64,000 nt of DNA. It comes from Eurosta solidaginis. Taxonomy: Eukaryota > Arthropoda > Insecta > Diptera > Tephritidae. Positions 17,861-27,340 of the stretch are shown in pieces. The position numbers were made by a program, and so were the translations under genes. The notes below the pieces were generated by a model, which worked only from the letters and a program-made list of their open reading frames with translations, did not search any database and was not told the origin of the DNA. Within the stretch, counting starts at the first letter, position 1; each line of letters begins with the position of its first letter. The stretch spans positions 193,687,477 to 193,751,476 of the forward strand of contig NC_090322.1 in assembly GCF_040869045.1 (NCBI RefSeq). The letters run 5' to 3'.

Positions 17861-20427
17861 TTTATCTGGGTGCTAATGACATTTAGCGCGGAGGTAGTGC
17901 TATGGAGTTTTCTGAAGCCATGCTGATGAGGGGCTAGCTGCAAATGTGCTTGGAAATGAGGGAGCAAAATGGCTTCAAGCGTCTTTGCCACTGGCGATAG
18001 GAGAGATATCGGACGATATGACTCACCTACGTTAGCTGGTTTCCCAGGCTTTAGTAGCGGGACCACCTTGGCCATTTTCCATTTCTCGGGTATGACAAAG
18101 GTGGAAAGAGACAGGTTGAAGACATGCGCTAAATATTTGAAACCCTCTTTCCCTAGGTTTTTAAGCATCGGCATGGCTATGCCGTCTGGGCCCACTGCTT
18201 TGGATGGTTTAGCGCGACCAATGGCGTCCTCAACCTCTCTAGCGGTGATGGTAATTGGTGACGCGCTGAGTTTGTGTTTATGTGCACGTCTATTGGCTCT
18301 CCGTCTATCTTTGTCGACCGTAGGATGCATTATATATTGTCGGCAGAAAGCGCTCGCGCATTTTTTCGCATCCGACAGCACCTTATCGCCAAAGGCGATG
18401 GAAACTTTGTCTTTGTGCTTAGTCGGATTCGATAGGGACTTTACGGTGGACCAAAGTTTACCTACACCGGTAGAGAGGTTACAACCTCTTAGGTGCTCTT
18501 CCCATTTCGCCCGCTTGTGTTCGTCCACAAGCAATCTGATGCGTTGGTTTATATCCCTTATTTGGGGGTCGCCTGGATCAAGCTGTCTTATAAGGTCGCG
18601 TTCCCTCGCTAAGCTCGCGGCCTCCGCCGGGAAGTGGGGCCGGATTTCGGGAATTCTCCCGGCGGGAATGAAATGTGCCGAGGCGGATTCAATGACCTTA
18701 CGGAAGGCACGCTCCCCTTGGCGGGCATCAGTCGGGATAGGGAGGGCAGCAAAGCTGCTGTCTGTTGGAGATTTATATTCTTCCCACTTTCCTTTTTTGA
18801 AGTTTATGAAAGTGCGTTTTTCGGTGACGATGAAGTCGGCGGTACGCTCGAACGAAATAAGTATGGGCAGGTGGTCGGATGCCAATGTTACCATCGGCTG
18901 CCAGTTGACGCAGTTTACGAGTTCTGCGCTCACGATTGAGATATCTGGCGAGCTATGACAGCTTCCTACCATACGTGTGGGGGCGTCTCCGTTAATTGTG
19001 CAGAACGTCGTTTCGTCTATTTGATCCGCCAACATCTCACCCCTACTGTCCGCCCGCAAGTTTGAATGCCATAGGTCGTGATGGGCATTGAAATCGCCTA
19101 AGATAATGCGATTGTTGCCAGTGAGTAAGGCCTCGATATTAGGGCGGTATCCACTGGGGCAACAGGTGACAGGAGGGATGTAGATGTTGATGATTTCTAG
19201 ATTTGCATCGCCTGACCGGACAGATAGGCCTTGACGTTCTAAGACATTGTCACTGCGGTCGATGCCAGGATCAAATATATGATATTGCACAGAGTGGTGT
19301 ATAATAAACGCGAGGCCGCCTCCATTTCCGCTCTCGCGGTCTTTCCTGTGGACATTATAACCAGAGCAGGTCTGCAATGCAGATCTTGCTGTGAGTTTAG
19401 TCTCTTGAATCGCAGCAATGCGGATGTTGTGCCGCTTCATGAAATCGACTATCTCCGTAATCTTCCCAGTTAGTCCATTACAGTTGAACTGCAGAATTCT
19501 GAAGTGCATGAGGGGTGACGCCGCCACTCTAGGGGTAAGTGAGGGGTGACTACGCCTAGGTTGTGGAAGGCCAGGACGCAATTGCTGTTGTGGCCTTGGG
19601 ACTGGGCGCCCTTGGGCAAGCATTGGGGTACCCGGATGATTTGGGTTTGCGACCTGGCAACATGGCGCGATGAAACCCGTCGAGGGGTTGCCGTCGCGGA
19701 GACCAGAACATCTAGGAAAGTGGCACCACCCAAGGCAGGAGCTGCATTGAGCGGATGTCGCAAACCTATATATTCTGTGCTGGCAGACGGTGCAAACGGA
19801 GGCAGGGACTAAGAGTCTGTTTCCCTGACCTGCACGATTGCTGCCAGAAAAGAGGGGAGGAGAAGAAGACGGGGGCAGGGGCTGATGCTCAGCATTGCTA
19901 CCAGATCTACTACGAAGGTAGTAGTTATGAGTGGTATCAGCTGTTTGAGTTGTTGGCGCCGTGGGGCGCGAGCAGCAGCGGGTACTTGTTGTGGCTTGCT
20001 GAGCAGCGAAGCTGCTGGAAGGTAGTGGGGATACGCTTAGGCGTAGACTACGGGACGCCCTTGGGCGTGAGCAGCAAGGAGCCACAAAAGATTTATAAAA
20101 GTTACGTGGACGTCGGGTTTTGGGATCAAGCCCAGAACAACCTGTCCGATGCAACCATCCCTTGCACGAGACACACTGAACAGAGTATGACCGTCCTAAA
20201 AAGATTCTTTTCTGGCAAATGCAGCAAAACCATTTCTCAGGACCGGGGTGAGGAGACGGACCCGGATTGGGTTCGATACCTTCCCGGAGTAAGAGAATAT
20301 GTAGCAGTCCTGCTGCAAGGAGCTGCTGGGAGGATGACAATTTGTGGGAGGGACGAAACAAATTAAATGGGGTCACACTGAAATGACAGTCCTTGGTCGG
20401 GAAAAATCCCGAGTCGCTCCGGTACAT
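17854..20427 (-). CDS. LINE copy 1 polyprotein: 2A leader, zinc fingers, endonuclease, RT start
   Basis: I place the start at the ATG at 20425-20427 (MYRSDSGFFP), which copy 2 shares; the frame is open further upstream only into the target duplication. Residues about 50-57 are GIEPNPGP, a 2A-like ribosome-skipping motif. Two Cys-rich fingers follow: CICQKRIFLG...CVSCKGW...GCSGL...APCC, and CTVCQHRIYR...CSSCLGW...RCSGL...APCC. The endonuclease begins at LQFNCNGLTGKI, with AAIQETKL, GDFNAHHDLWHS, SSPDISIVS and LASDHLPI as metal and DNA contact motifs. The RT fingers start at KPSKAVGPDGIAMPML and reach ESYRPISLLSPVAKTLE. The frame stops at 17854 because of a small deletion relative to copy 2. 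Otherwise the stretch is intact. Confidence 0.9.
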   Translation of the reverse strand: MYRSDSGFFPTKDCHFSVTPFNLFRPSHKLSSSQQLLAAGLLHILLLREGIEPNPGPSPHPGPEKWFCCICQKRIFLGRSYSVQCVSCKGWLHRTGCSGLDPKTRRPRNFYKSFVAPCCSRPRASRSLRLSVSPLPSSSFAAQQATTSTRCCSRPTAPTTQTADTTHNYYLRSRSGSNAEHQPLPPSSSPPLFSGSNRAGQGNRLLVPASVCTVCQHRIYRFATSAQCSSCLGWCHFPRCSGLRDGNPSTGFIAPCCQVANPNHPGTPMLAQGRPVPRPQQQLRPGLPQPRRSHPSLTPRVAASPLMHFRILQFNCNGLTGKITEIVDFMKRHNIRIAAIQETKLTARSALQTCSGYNVHRKDRESGNGGGLAFIIHHSVQYHIFDPGIDRSDNVLERQGLSVRSGDANLEIINIYIPPVTCCPSGYRPNIEALLTGNNRIILGDFNAHHDLWHSNLRADSRGEMLADQIDETTFCTINGDAPTRMVGSCHSSPDISIVSAELVNCVNWQPMVTLASDHLPILISFERTADFIVTEKRTFINFKKGKWEEYKSPTDSSFAALPIPTDARQGERAFRKVIESASAHFIPAGRIPEIRPHFPAEAASLARERDLIRQLDPGDPQIRDINQRIRLLVDEHKRAKWEEHLRGCNLSTGVGKLWSTVKSLSNPTKHKDKVSIAFGDKVLSDAKKCASAFCRQYIMHPTVDKDRRRANRRAHKHKLSASPITITAREVEDAIGRAKPSKAVGPDGIAMPMLKNLGKEGFKYLAHVFNLSLSTFVIPEKWKMAKVVPLLKPGKPANVGESYRPISLLSPVAKTLEAILLPHFQAHLQLAPHQHGFRKLHSTTSALNVISTQINC
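20257..20280 (-). other. 2A-like motif (GIEPNPGP) coding site
   Basis: The codons read G-I-E-P-N-P-G-P. The classical 2A consensus is D-(V/I)-E-x-N-P-G-P; this site has Gly where Asp is usual, but the NPGP core is exact. It is preceded by a leucine-rich stretch (AAGLLHILLLRE). In known 2A sequences the ribosome skips the bond between the last Gly and Pro. Copy 2 keeps GIESNPGP at the same place (near 25036-25059), so the motif is conserved between copies. Confidence 0.75.
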
Positions 20428-20450
20428 AGAACCGACTGCCTTGGGAAGCG

Positions 20451-20822
20451 ACAAATTGCTTGGTCTTCAGGCTTTGCATGACAGAAGAACTTTTACCTCA
20501 CTCATGCTTGCCTATAATGTAATAAACTTTAGTACGAATTGCTCTGATTTATCTAATTTGTTCATTCCATATATTCCACTGCGTGATCTACGGCATAATA
20601 GATTATTTATCGAAATAACTCATATTTCGAATTATGCTACGAATGAACCTATAACTAGGACTATACATCGAGCAAATCGATTCAGTAGTGTTATTAATTT
20701 TAATAAGAGCTTCTATAAGTTTAAGCTTGAATTGTTTTCTATTTTTAACTAGTCTGTAAGAAAGCATTTAGTTATCGACATGTAAGAATTGAAGTAGATT
20801 ATAGTCAGCGCAAAGCATTTAC
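20451..20822 (+). pseudogene. LINE C, right part with 3' end
   Basis: After the 13-bp duplication the LINE C frame resumes (LQALHDRRTFTSLMLAYNVI, PYIPLRDLRHNRLFIEITH, ANRFSSVINFNKSFYKFKL). This is the typical C-terminus of a non-LTR RT protein, and it stops at about 20750. The following 3' UTR is cut by the SINE-like insertion at 20823 and resumes at 21202 up to about 21240 with an AAATAAATAAATAAA tail. Confidence 0.75.
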
Positions 20823-21201
20823 ATACACCAAAGGCATGTCCCAATTGGGTATATCCAATGTCAAGGGGTTGTGTTCGCAACCCTCTTAAGAGGTTGCCAG
20901 CACAATATATAGCTTCTCCAACCCAATTGTCAACTCAACCGTGGCGAATCCTGTTTCATTGACAGCCGAGGTTCTGCCGACCCCAAGTTCCTCATGGACC
21001 TAGGGAGTGTGGAGGGCGGGATAGCCTAGAAGGTTTAATGTGGTCATATAAATCGTTCCCGAGATGGTCGAGCTAGTAGTACCTTAATAGTGCTTTGTTA
21101 CCGGAACGTACCGGATCTATATCCGGTAAAGGGCCATCAACATCGGTAACACTCCCCAAAGCCTTCGGGGAGTGTCTTTATCGTTAATACAACAACAACA
21201 A
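20823..21201 (+). mobile_element. CAA-tailed SINE-like element, copy 4
   Basis: The body has AGAGGTTGCCAGCACAATAT, CTAGGGAGTGTGGAGGGCGG, the GTTACCGGAACGTACCGGAT pair, the hairpin CCCCAAAGCCTTCGGGG and a (CAA)n tail. CAAAGCAT flanks it at 20811-20818 and 21202-21209 (followed by T/G and TAC), a likely target duplication. The head is diverged from the 5172 copy. It inserted in the 3' UTR of LINE C. Confidence 0.8.
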
Positions 21202-21240
21202 CAAAGCATGTACTTTTAGACTGAATGAATTAAATAAATA

Positions 21241-21838
21241 AATAAAATGCGCGCACAAAGAAATGGCTAATAATTCAGATTGATATTATTGACAGGTTGA
21301 CTTAGCACATTTTTTTTAACAGCTGACGACTTAGCACATTTACACATCATTGCCCACAGCACGTAAAAATGAAAAATTTAAATATTTTTTTTTTGTGATC
21401 GATGTATTTTGAATTCAGTTTTAAAACTGCATTAAAATACAATTTTTCAAAAAAAGTGATTTAGCACATTTTCACATTAAGCTAACGATATATTCTATAA
21501 AAATTAAAGACCGTCTTCTTAAGGTTTATCTGTCCGATAACACAATTTGCTGCGAATAAAATTTGTGCTTAGATCATACTAAAATTTATAAGTTTTCATT
21601 ACAGTGGACACTATTAGCCAAAGTGGAGGACATATTTGCAATTTGTATAAAGGACAATGTTTGTGCTTGTTTGGAAATCACTGGACTGCCGCAAAGTTAT
21701 CGTATGCGATTTCAGACGCGTATCGAATTAGAATCTTTTATTACGTATGTAGGAGGTTATTCACGGTGAGTTTCCATTGCATTCATTTTTTATTAAATAC
21801 ACACTTTTATTTGTAGAATTTAAGAAAATATTATGTAT
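21241..21838. other. AT-rich spacer, no gene seen
   Basis: Contains the phrase TTAGCACATTT three times (about 21303, 21333, 21462), recalling 15447-15510. A 70-codon frame at 21563-21816 has no recognisable similarity. No RNA gene was seen. Confidence 0.45.
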
Positions 21839-22355
21839 TGTACTGAATTTTGGGGGATTCCGATTATTTTGCACCTTCTGCTAACGTTCGAATCGCTGAA
21901 CTGTCAAATAAATAACTCCAATATTCAGTTTTGAAAAATGGTCTTTATTTAGACTGCTTTGGGAGTAGTACTTCACAACTATACTTCACAACTAATAGCG
22001 TATTTAAATCAAACTGATTACTGATTCCTCCGCTTGCGCTGCTTTTATACTCTCGGTTATCTCGTTCGCCAATTCTCCTAAGGTCTAGTCGTTTCACGAT
22101 CATGTGTTCTAGCTATATACATGTATATTTGTAGTTTATGCTTTTCTTCTAGCCATATGCATGTGTATGAGTGAGTATAACTTCTTCTCTTAGCTGATGA
22201 CTACATACATATGTGTATGTGAGATATTCTTCGTCGCCTTCTATGTACGTAAGTGGTGCCAGCTTTAATGTGTACATGTACATAAGAGTGTCTACTTGCT
22301 GTTTTTGTTGTTGTGATTATTTAATAACAGCATAGTGATGCTAATATTCGCCACA
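21839..22355 (-). repeat. 3' LTR of gypsy B
   Basis: 517 bp, beginning on the minus strand with TGTGGCGAATATTAGC and ending TTCAGTACA. It contains GAGAGTATAAAAGC (TATA box at 22042-22049 in plus coordinates). The polypurine tract GGTGGAGGGCTG adjoins it at 22356-22367. Confidence 0.88.
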
Positions 22356-22366
22356 CAGCCCTCCAC

Positions 22367-22723
22367 CTAAGTCTGATCGTGCCGATCAGAAAAATCTCTC
22401 GATCCAACCGCTGCTGGACTCTCCAAATGAACCACCCTTCTATTTCGTGGTTTCCCAATTGTTTGTATGCGGTAGATGACATCACTGATCTGCTTCACAA
22501 CTTTGTACGGGCCTTCCCAGCTACATTGAAATTTTGATGGAGCACCTTTCCGCCGGTGAGGGTTGTATAGAACTACCAAATCTCCCTCCAGGAAACCTTC
22601 CGAATTGTTCTTGTCGTACCTGTGTTTCATCTTACTACTCTGTTGTTTGGCCAATGAACTACTTCGTAGAGCTTGAGCTTGACGGATTGGTTTTGCATAA
22701 ACAGTATCGTTTTGAGGTTTCAC
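22367..22723 (-). pseudogene. pol: gypsy B integrase C-terminal fragment
   Basis: This fragment matches the end of the gypsy A integrase: EGFLEGDLVVLYNPHRRKG, then CSWEGPYKVVKQISDVIYRI, then the terminal SDRHDQT before the stop at 22367-22369. Upstream of about residue 25 the similarity ends. The next retroelement sequence (22770-23090) belongs to the protease side, so RT, RNase H and most of integrase were deleted. Confidence 0.85.
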
Positions 22724-22769
22724 AACAGTAGTGCGCCCTGGCTTGAAACCACCCTTGCATTCTTTCTGG

Positions 22770-23090
22770 GAAATTCTTTCCTTCGTTTAAGCGCGTCCAT
22801 TTAAGTTTGTCAATGCCAGTCTTTTTCTCGCAAGTACCTTCGGTTTTGATTTGTTTGGCCCATTCGTTCCATCAACCTTTGCCCGATCTACTGCCTTTGA
22901 CTTTTGTTGTCTTTGTGGAATGCCCTCCACCAGCACTTGCTTACTGCTGAACCCTTCTCCAAACTGAAGTTGAGTGGCGCATCCTTGTTCTTATAGCGCA
23001 TAATCCTTCTTTGCATGTCGATCCTGATGCCATGGTCAACTAAGAAGTCCACTGCCAATATGACTTTATCAACGATCTCTGCCACAACGA
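22770..23090 (-). pseudogene. pol: gypsy B protease end and PR-RT linker
   Basis: Minus-strand text AVDFLVDHGIRIDMQ and KNKDAPLNFSLEKG matches the stretch after the gypsy A protease (NMDVPLNFGYERG). It is in pieces with frame changes. The 5' continuation of this protease lies beyond the LINE insertion, at 24682-24862. Confidence 0.75.
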
Positions 23091-24681
23091 ACCAGCTAAC
23101 ATAGGAGAGTCGTATCGTCCAATATCTCTCCTATCGCCAAGCAAATTTGCAGCTAGCCTGTCGTCATCAAGGCTTCAGAAAACTCCATAGCACCACCACC
23201 GCGCTAAATGCCATCAGCATCCAGATAAATTGCGGTTTAAATCAAACCCCCCACCATAGAACAGTACTCGTAGCGCTAGACCTATCAAACGCTTTTGATA
23301 CGGTCAACCATGGCACGTTACTGCAAGACCTGGAAGGTTCTACCCTTCCCCCATGTCTTAAAAGGTGGGCCGCAAATCATCTGGGTGGTCGGCAGGCATT
23401 GGTGCAATTTAGAAACGAAACATCAAAACCAAGAAGAATTAAACAAGGGGTGCCACAGGGTGGTGTCCTATCCCCACTTTTGTTTAATTTCTACATATTA
23501 AGCTACCTTCACTACCAGAAGGAGTCACTATCGTTTCATACGCCGATGACTGCACAATAATGGTGATGAGCTCTGCAACAGAATAAACGGCTACCACCCT
23601 GATCTCTCCAGTTTTTTCGCCTCGCGAAACCTGGCATTATCACCGACTAAATCTTCCGCGACCTTATTTACAACATGGACGTCCCAAATGTCGACCATTT
23701 TGAACATCCACGTCGATGGCACTACGCTACCGACGTTCCTACACCCCAAAATCTTGGGTGTGACGTTTGATCAGGATCTACATTTTGTGAGCACGCAGCC
23801 GCAATTGTTCCGAAAATCCAGAGCCGTAATAAAATCCTCAAATCCCTTGCTGGCAGTACCTGGGGAAAAGATAAAGAAACCCACATTATTACATACAAAG
23901 CAATTGGCCAGCCATTTACGTGCTACGCGTCACCCATATGGTCGCCAAGCCTAAAAATTACCCACTGGAAGAAGCTACAGGCCTGCCAAAATACTGCTCT
24001 CAGAATCGCCATGGGCTGTCTTCTTATGTCCCCAGAACACCATCTACATAATGAGGCGAGAATACTCCCCATCAGCGAGAGAAATGAGATGCTAACCAAA
24101 CAGTTCCTGTTGAATACCCAGAAACCTGGGCATCCAAACAGACATCTGATTGATGAGCCAACACCGCCTAGGGGCTTAAGGAGTCATCTCCGTAAGCATT
24201 TTGAGTAGATACGGCACCTGAGAACCCAGCCGTATGAAGCAAAAAAACACAAGCAGGCCCTTGGTAAACTCCACAAACAGGCGGCGGACCTTTATGTCAG
24301 GAATTGCCCGGTGAATCCAGTACTCAAAGAAAAGTACCCAAAACTTGTGGAAGAGGAACGCATACTCCCCAGGGAAACGCGTGTCACTCTTGCTCAACTT
24401 CGTTCTGGATACTGTAACAGGTTAAACTCTTACCTATCCAGAATCAACCCCGACATACAAAATGTATGCCCCACTTGCAATGTGTCCCCACATGACACTA
24501 ACCATCTCTTTAATTGTAATGTGGAACCAACGCCTCTAACACCCCTTTCATTATGGTCCACCCCCGTTGAAACAGCAAGTTTCCTTGGACTCCCGTTAGA
24601 GGATATTGACGACAATTTGTGATCGGTCGCGGCTGTTAGGTGCGGCGAAGCACTGCTACAACAACAAAACAACAACAACAA
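23091..24681 (+). mobile_element. 2A LINE copy 2a (5'-truncated, with 3' end)
   Basis: It begins inside the RT fingers (CCAGCTAACATAGGAGAGTC) and runs to the family 3' end CACTGCTACAACAACAAAAC. It lies between the two halves of the gypsy B protease, whose flanks join naturally, so this is a simple 5'-truncated insertion. Relative to copy 2b it has an internal loss of about 40-45 bp near 23138. Confidence 0.85.
23147..24622 (+). pseudogene. LINE copy 2a, RT and C-terminal region
   Basis: Open pieces cover RT motifs RTVLVALDLSNAFDTVNHG and RRIKQGVPQGGVLSPLLFNF, with the YADD region near 23540-23555, then thumb-like sequence, and the Cys/His cluster CPTCNVSPHDTNHLFNC. They end in the natural C-terminus LGLPLEDIDDNL with a stop at 24620-24622. 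At least four frame changes or stops interrupt it (for example near 23500, 23560, 23790 and 24208). It supplies the correct end for the family, which copy 1 has lost. Confidence 0.85.
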
Positions 24682-24862
24682 TGAATTTGTGTAGAACCAT
24701 GACCTTCCCAATTAAGATTTCACATATCACTTCTCCCTGGACTTGGTTATACTCGCCAGTGACCGTACGCAATCTTGCTCCATGTAATAGCTTTACCAAC
24801 CTCTTGACGAAATCAGATCGGAGTAAGGAATGAGATGCGCCCGTATCTACAGTCAGTAAACG
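24682..24862 (-). pseudogene. pol: gypsy B protease core
   Basis: The retropepsin motif RLLTVDTGASHS is readable on the minus strand, followed by LLHGARLRTVTGE and GKVMVLHKFIV. LINE copy 2a follows on the low-coordinate side and LINE copy 2b on the high-coordinate side. The frame is open here but isolated, and therefore inactive. Confidence 0.85.
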
Positions 24863-27340
24863 CTTCCCAAGGCAGTCGGTTCTATGTACCGGAGCGACTC
24901 GGGATTTTTCCCGACCAAGGACTGTCATTTCAGTGTGACCCCATCTAATTTGTTTCGTCCCTCCCACAAATTGTCATCCTCCCAGCAGCTCCTTGCAGCA
25001 GGACTGCTCCATATTCTCTTACTCCGGGAAGGCATCGAATCCAATCCGGGTCCGTCTCCTGACCCCGGTCCTGAGAAATGGTTCTGCTGCATCTGCCGGA
25101 AAAGAATCTTTTTAGGACGGTCATACTCTGTTCAGTGTGTCTCGTGCAAGGGATGGTTGCATCGGACAGGTTGTTCTGGGCTTGATCCCAAAACTCGACG
25201 TCCACGTAACTTTTATAAATCTTTTGTGGCTCCTTGCTGTTCACGCCCAAGGGCGTCCCGTAGTCTACGTGTAGGCCCCCCCCCCACTACCTTCCAGCAG
25301 CCCCGCTGCTCAGCAAGCCACAACAAGTACCCGCTGCTGCTCGCGCCCACGGCGCCAACAACTCAAACAGCTGCTACCACTAATAACTACAATCTTCGTA
25401 GTAGAGTCGGAAGCAATGCTGAGCAACAGCCCCTGCCGGAGCTCCTGCCTTGGGTGGTGCCACTTCCCTAGATGTTCTGGTCTCCCCGACGGCAACCCCC
25501 CGACGGGTTTCATCGCGCCATGTCGCCAGGTCGCAAACCCAAATCATCCGGGTACCCCAATGCTTGCCCAAGGACGCCCAGTCCTAGGGCCACAACAGCA
25601 ATTGCGTCCTGGCCTTCCCCAACCCAGGCGTAGTCACCCGTCACTTACCCCCAGAGTGGCGACGTCTCCCCTTATGCACTTCAGAATTCTGCAGTTTAAC
25701 TGTAATGGACTAACTGGGAAGATTACGGAGATAGTCGATTTCATGAAGCGGCACAACATCCGCATTGCTGCGATTCAAGAGACTAAGCTCACAGCAAGAT
25801 CTGCATTGCAGACCTGCTCTGGGTATAACGTCCACAGGAAAGACCGCGAGAGCGGAAATGGAGGCGGTCTCGCGTTTATCATACACCACTCTGTGCAATA
25901 TTATATATTTGATCCTGGCATCGACCGCAGGGACAATGTCTTAGAACGTCAAGGCCTATCTGTCCGGTCAGGCGATGCAAACCTAGAAATCATCAACATC
26001 TACATCCCTCCTGCCACCTGTTGCCACAGTGGATACCGCCCTAATATCAGGGCCTTACTCACTGGCAACAATCGCATTATCTTAGGCGATTTCAATGCCC
26101 ATCATGATCTATGGCATTCAAACTTGCGGGCGGACAGTAGGGGTGAGATGTTGGCGGATCAAATAGAAGAAACGACGTTCTGCACAATAAACGGAGACGC
26201 CCCCACACGTATGGTAGGAAGCTGTCACAGCTCGCCAGATATCTCAATCGTGAGCGCAGAACTCGTAAACTGCGTCAACTGGCAGCCGATGGTAACATTG
26301 GCATCCGACCACCTGCGCATACTTATTTCGCTTGAGCATAACGCCGACTTCATCGTCACTGAAAAACGCACTTTCATAAACTTAAAAAAGGAAAGTGGGA
26401 AGAATATAAATCCTTTACAGCCGCCTAGCTGCCCTCCCTATCCCGACTGATGCCCGCCAAGGGGAGCGTGCCTTCCGTAAGGTCATTAAATCCGCCTCGG
26501 CACATTTCATTCCCGCCGGGAGAATTCCCGAAATCCGGCCCCACTTCCCGGCGGAGGCCGCAAACTTAGCGAGAGAACGTGACCTTATAAGACAGCTTGA
26601 CCCAGGCGACACCCAAATAAGGGATATAAACCAACGCATCAGATTGCTTGTAGATGAACACAAGCGGGCGAAATGGGAGGAGCACCTAAGAGGTTGTAAC
26701 CTCTCTACGGGTGTGGGTAAACTTTGGTCCACCGTAAAGTCCCTATCGAATCCGACTAAGCACAAAGACAAAGTTTCTATCGCCTTTGGCGACAAAGTGC
26801 TGTCGGACGCGAAAAAATGCGCGAGCGCTTTCTGCCGACAATATATACAGCATCCTACGGTCGATAAAGATAGACGGAGAGCCAATAGACGCGCACATAA
26901 ACACAAATTCAGCGCGTCACCAATCACCATCACCGCTAAAGAGGTTGAGGACGCCATTGGTCGTGCTAAACCATCCAAAGCAGTGGGCCCAGACGGCATA
27001 GCCATGCCGATGCTTAAAAACCTAGGGAAAGAGGGGTTCAAATATTTAGCGCATGTCTTCAATCTGTCTCTTTCCACCTTTGTCATACCTGAGAAATGGA
27101 AAATGGCCAAGGTGGTCCCGCTACTAAAGCCTGGGAAACCAGCTAACATAGGTGAGTCGTATCGTCCGATATCTCTCCTATCGCCAGTGGCAAAGACGCT
27201 TGAAGCCATTTTGCTCCCTTATTTCCAAGCAAATTTGCAGCTAGCCCCTCATCAGCATGGCTTCAGAAAACTCCATAGCACTACCACCGCGCTAAATGCC
27301 ATTAGCACCCAGATAAATTGTGGTTTAAATCAATACCCCC
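24863..27340 (+). mobile_element. 2A LINE copy 2b (5' end present, 3' end missing)
   Basis: The 5' end CGCTTCCCAAGGCAGTCGG is the same as in copy 1. The piece ends abruptly after the RT segment ending CGLNQY, where gypsy B gag sequence (CTTCCGCATTCCAGTTATTC) takes over. The gypsy flanks on the two sides are not contiguous: the gag C-terminus, knuckle and protease start are missing. One deletion probably removed the LINE 3' half together with that gypsy segment. Confidence 0.85.
24884..27340 (+). pseudogene. LINE copy 2b polyprotein fragment
   Basis: It starts at the same ATG as copy 1 (MYRSDSGFFP). Residues about 50-57 are GIESNPGP (2A-like), followed by the first Cys-rich finger (CICRKRIFLG...CVSCKGW). 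The first open piece ends at 25471. A frame change leads into 25416-26450 with the second finger (SSCLGWCHFPRCSGL) and a complete-looking endonuclease (LQFNCNGLTGK, QETKL, GDFNAHHDLW, SSPDISIVS). Another change near 26450 leads to 26644-27340 with the RT start (KPSKAVGPDGIAMPML, ESYRPISLLSPVAKTLE). It is inactive. Confidence 0.87.

Larger units (their letters stand above)
16397..20450 (-). mobile_element. Near full-length 2A-containing LINE (copy 1)
   Basis: A 4054-bp insertion is flanked by a perfect 13-bp duplication, ACAAATTGCTTGG, at 16384-16396 and 20451-20463. On the minus strand it runs from a 5' end CGCTTCCCAAGGCAGTCGG to a 3' end GCTACAACAACAACAACAA. It encodes one long polyprotein: 2A-like leader, two zinc fingers, APE-type endonuclease, reverse transcriptase and a C-terminal Cys/His cluster. 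The endonuclease and RT types place it among APE-type LINEs; I could not decide the clade (CR1/Jockey-like groups are candidates). Two frame changes break the 3' half. A second, fragmented copy on the plus strand lies at 23091-27340. Confidence 0.93.

Noticed and set aside
17969..20366. Plus-strand frames of up to 329 codons opposite LINE copy 1
   Set aside because: They are shadows of the LINE polyprotein on the other strand. The real protein motifs (endonuclease, RT, zinc fingers) are all on the minus strand.
15280..21530. A possible inverted repeat (ATATCGTTAGCTTAA and its complement) embracing the LINE C region
   Set aside because: Only a ~15-bp core and some AT-rich words match; the surrounding arms diverge, so I cannot support a transposon spanning this interval.
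21563..21816. A small host gene between LINE C and gypsy B
   Set aside because: Two overlapping 68-70 codon frames compete, and neither shows recognisable motifs or a conserved structure.
26415..27209. 264-codon minus-strand frame over LINE copy 2b
   Set aside because: Antisense shadow of the endonuclease-RT region, with the same counterpart opposite LINE copy 1.
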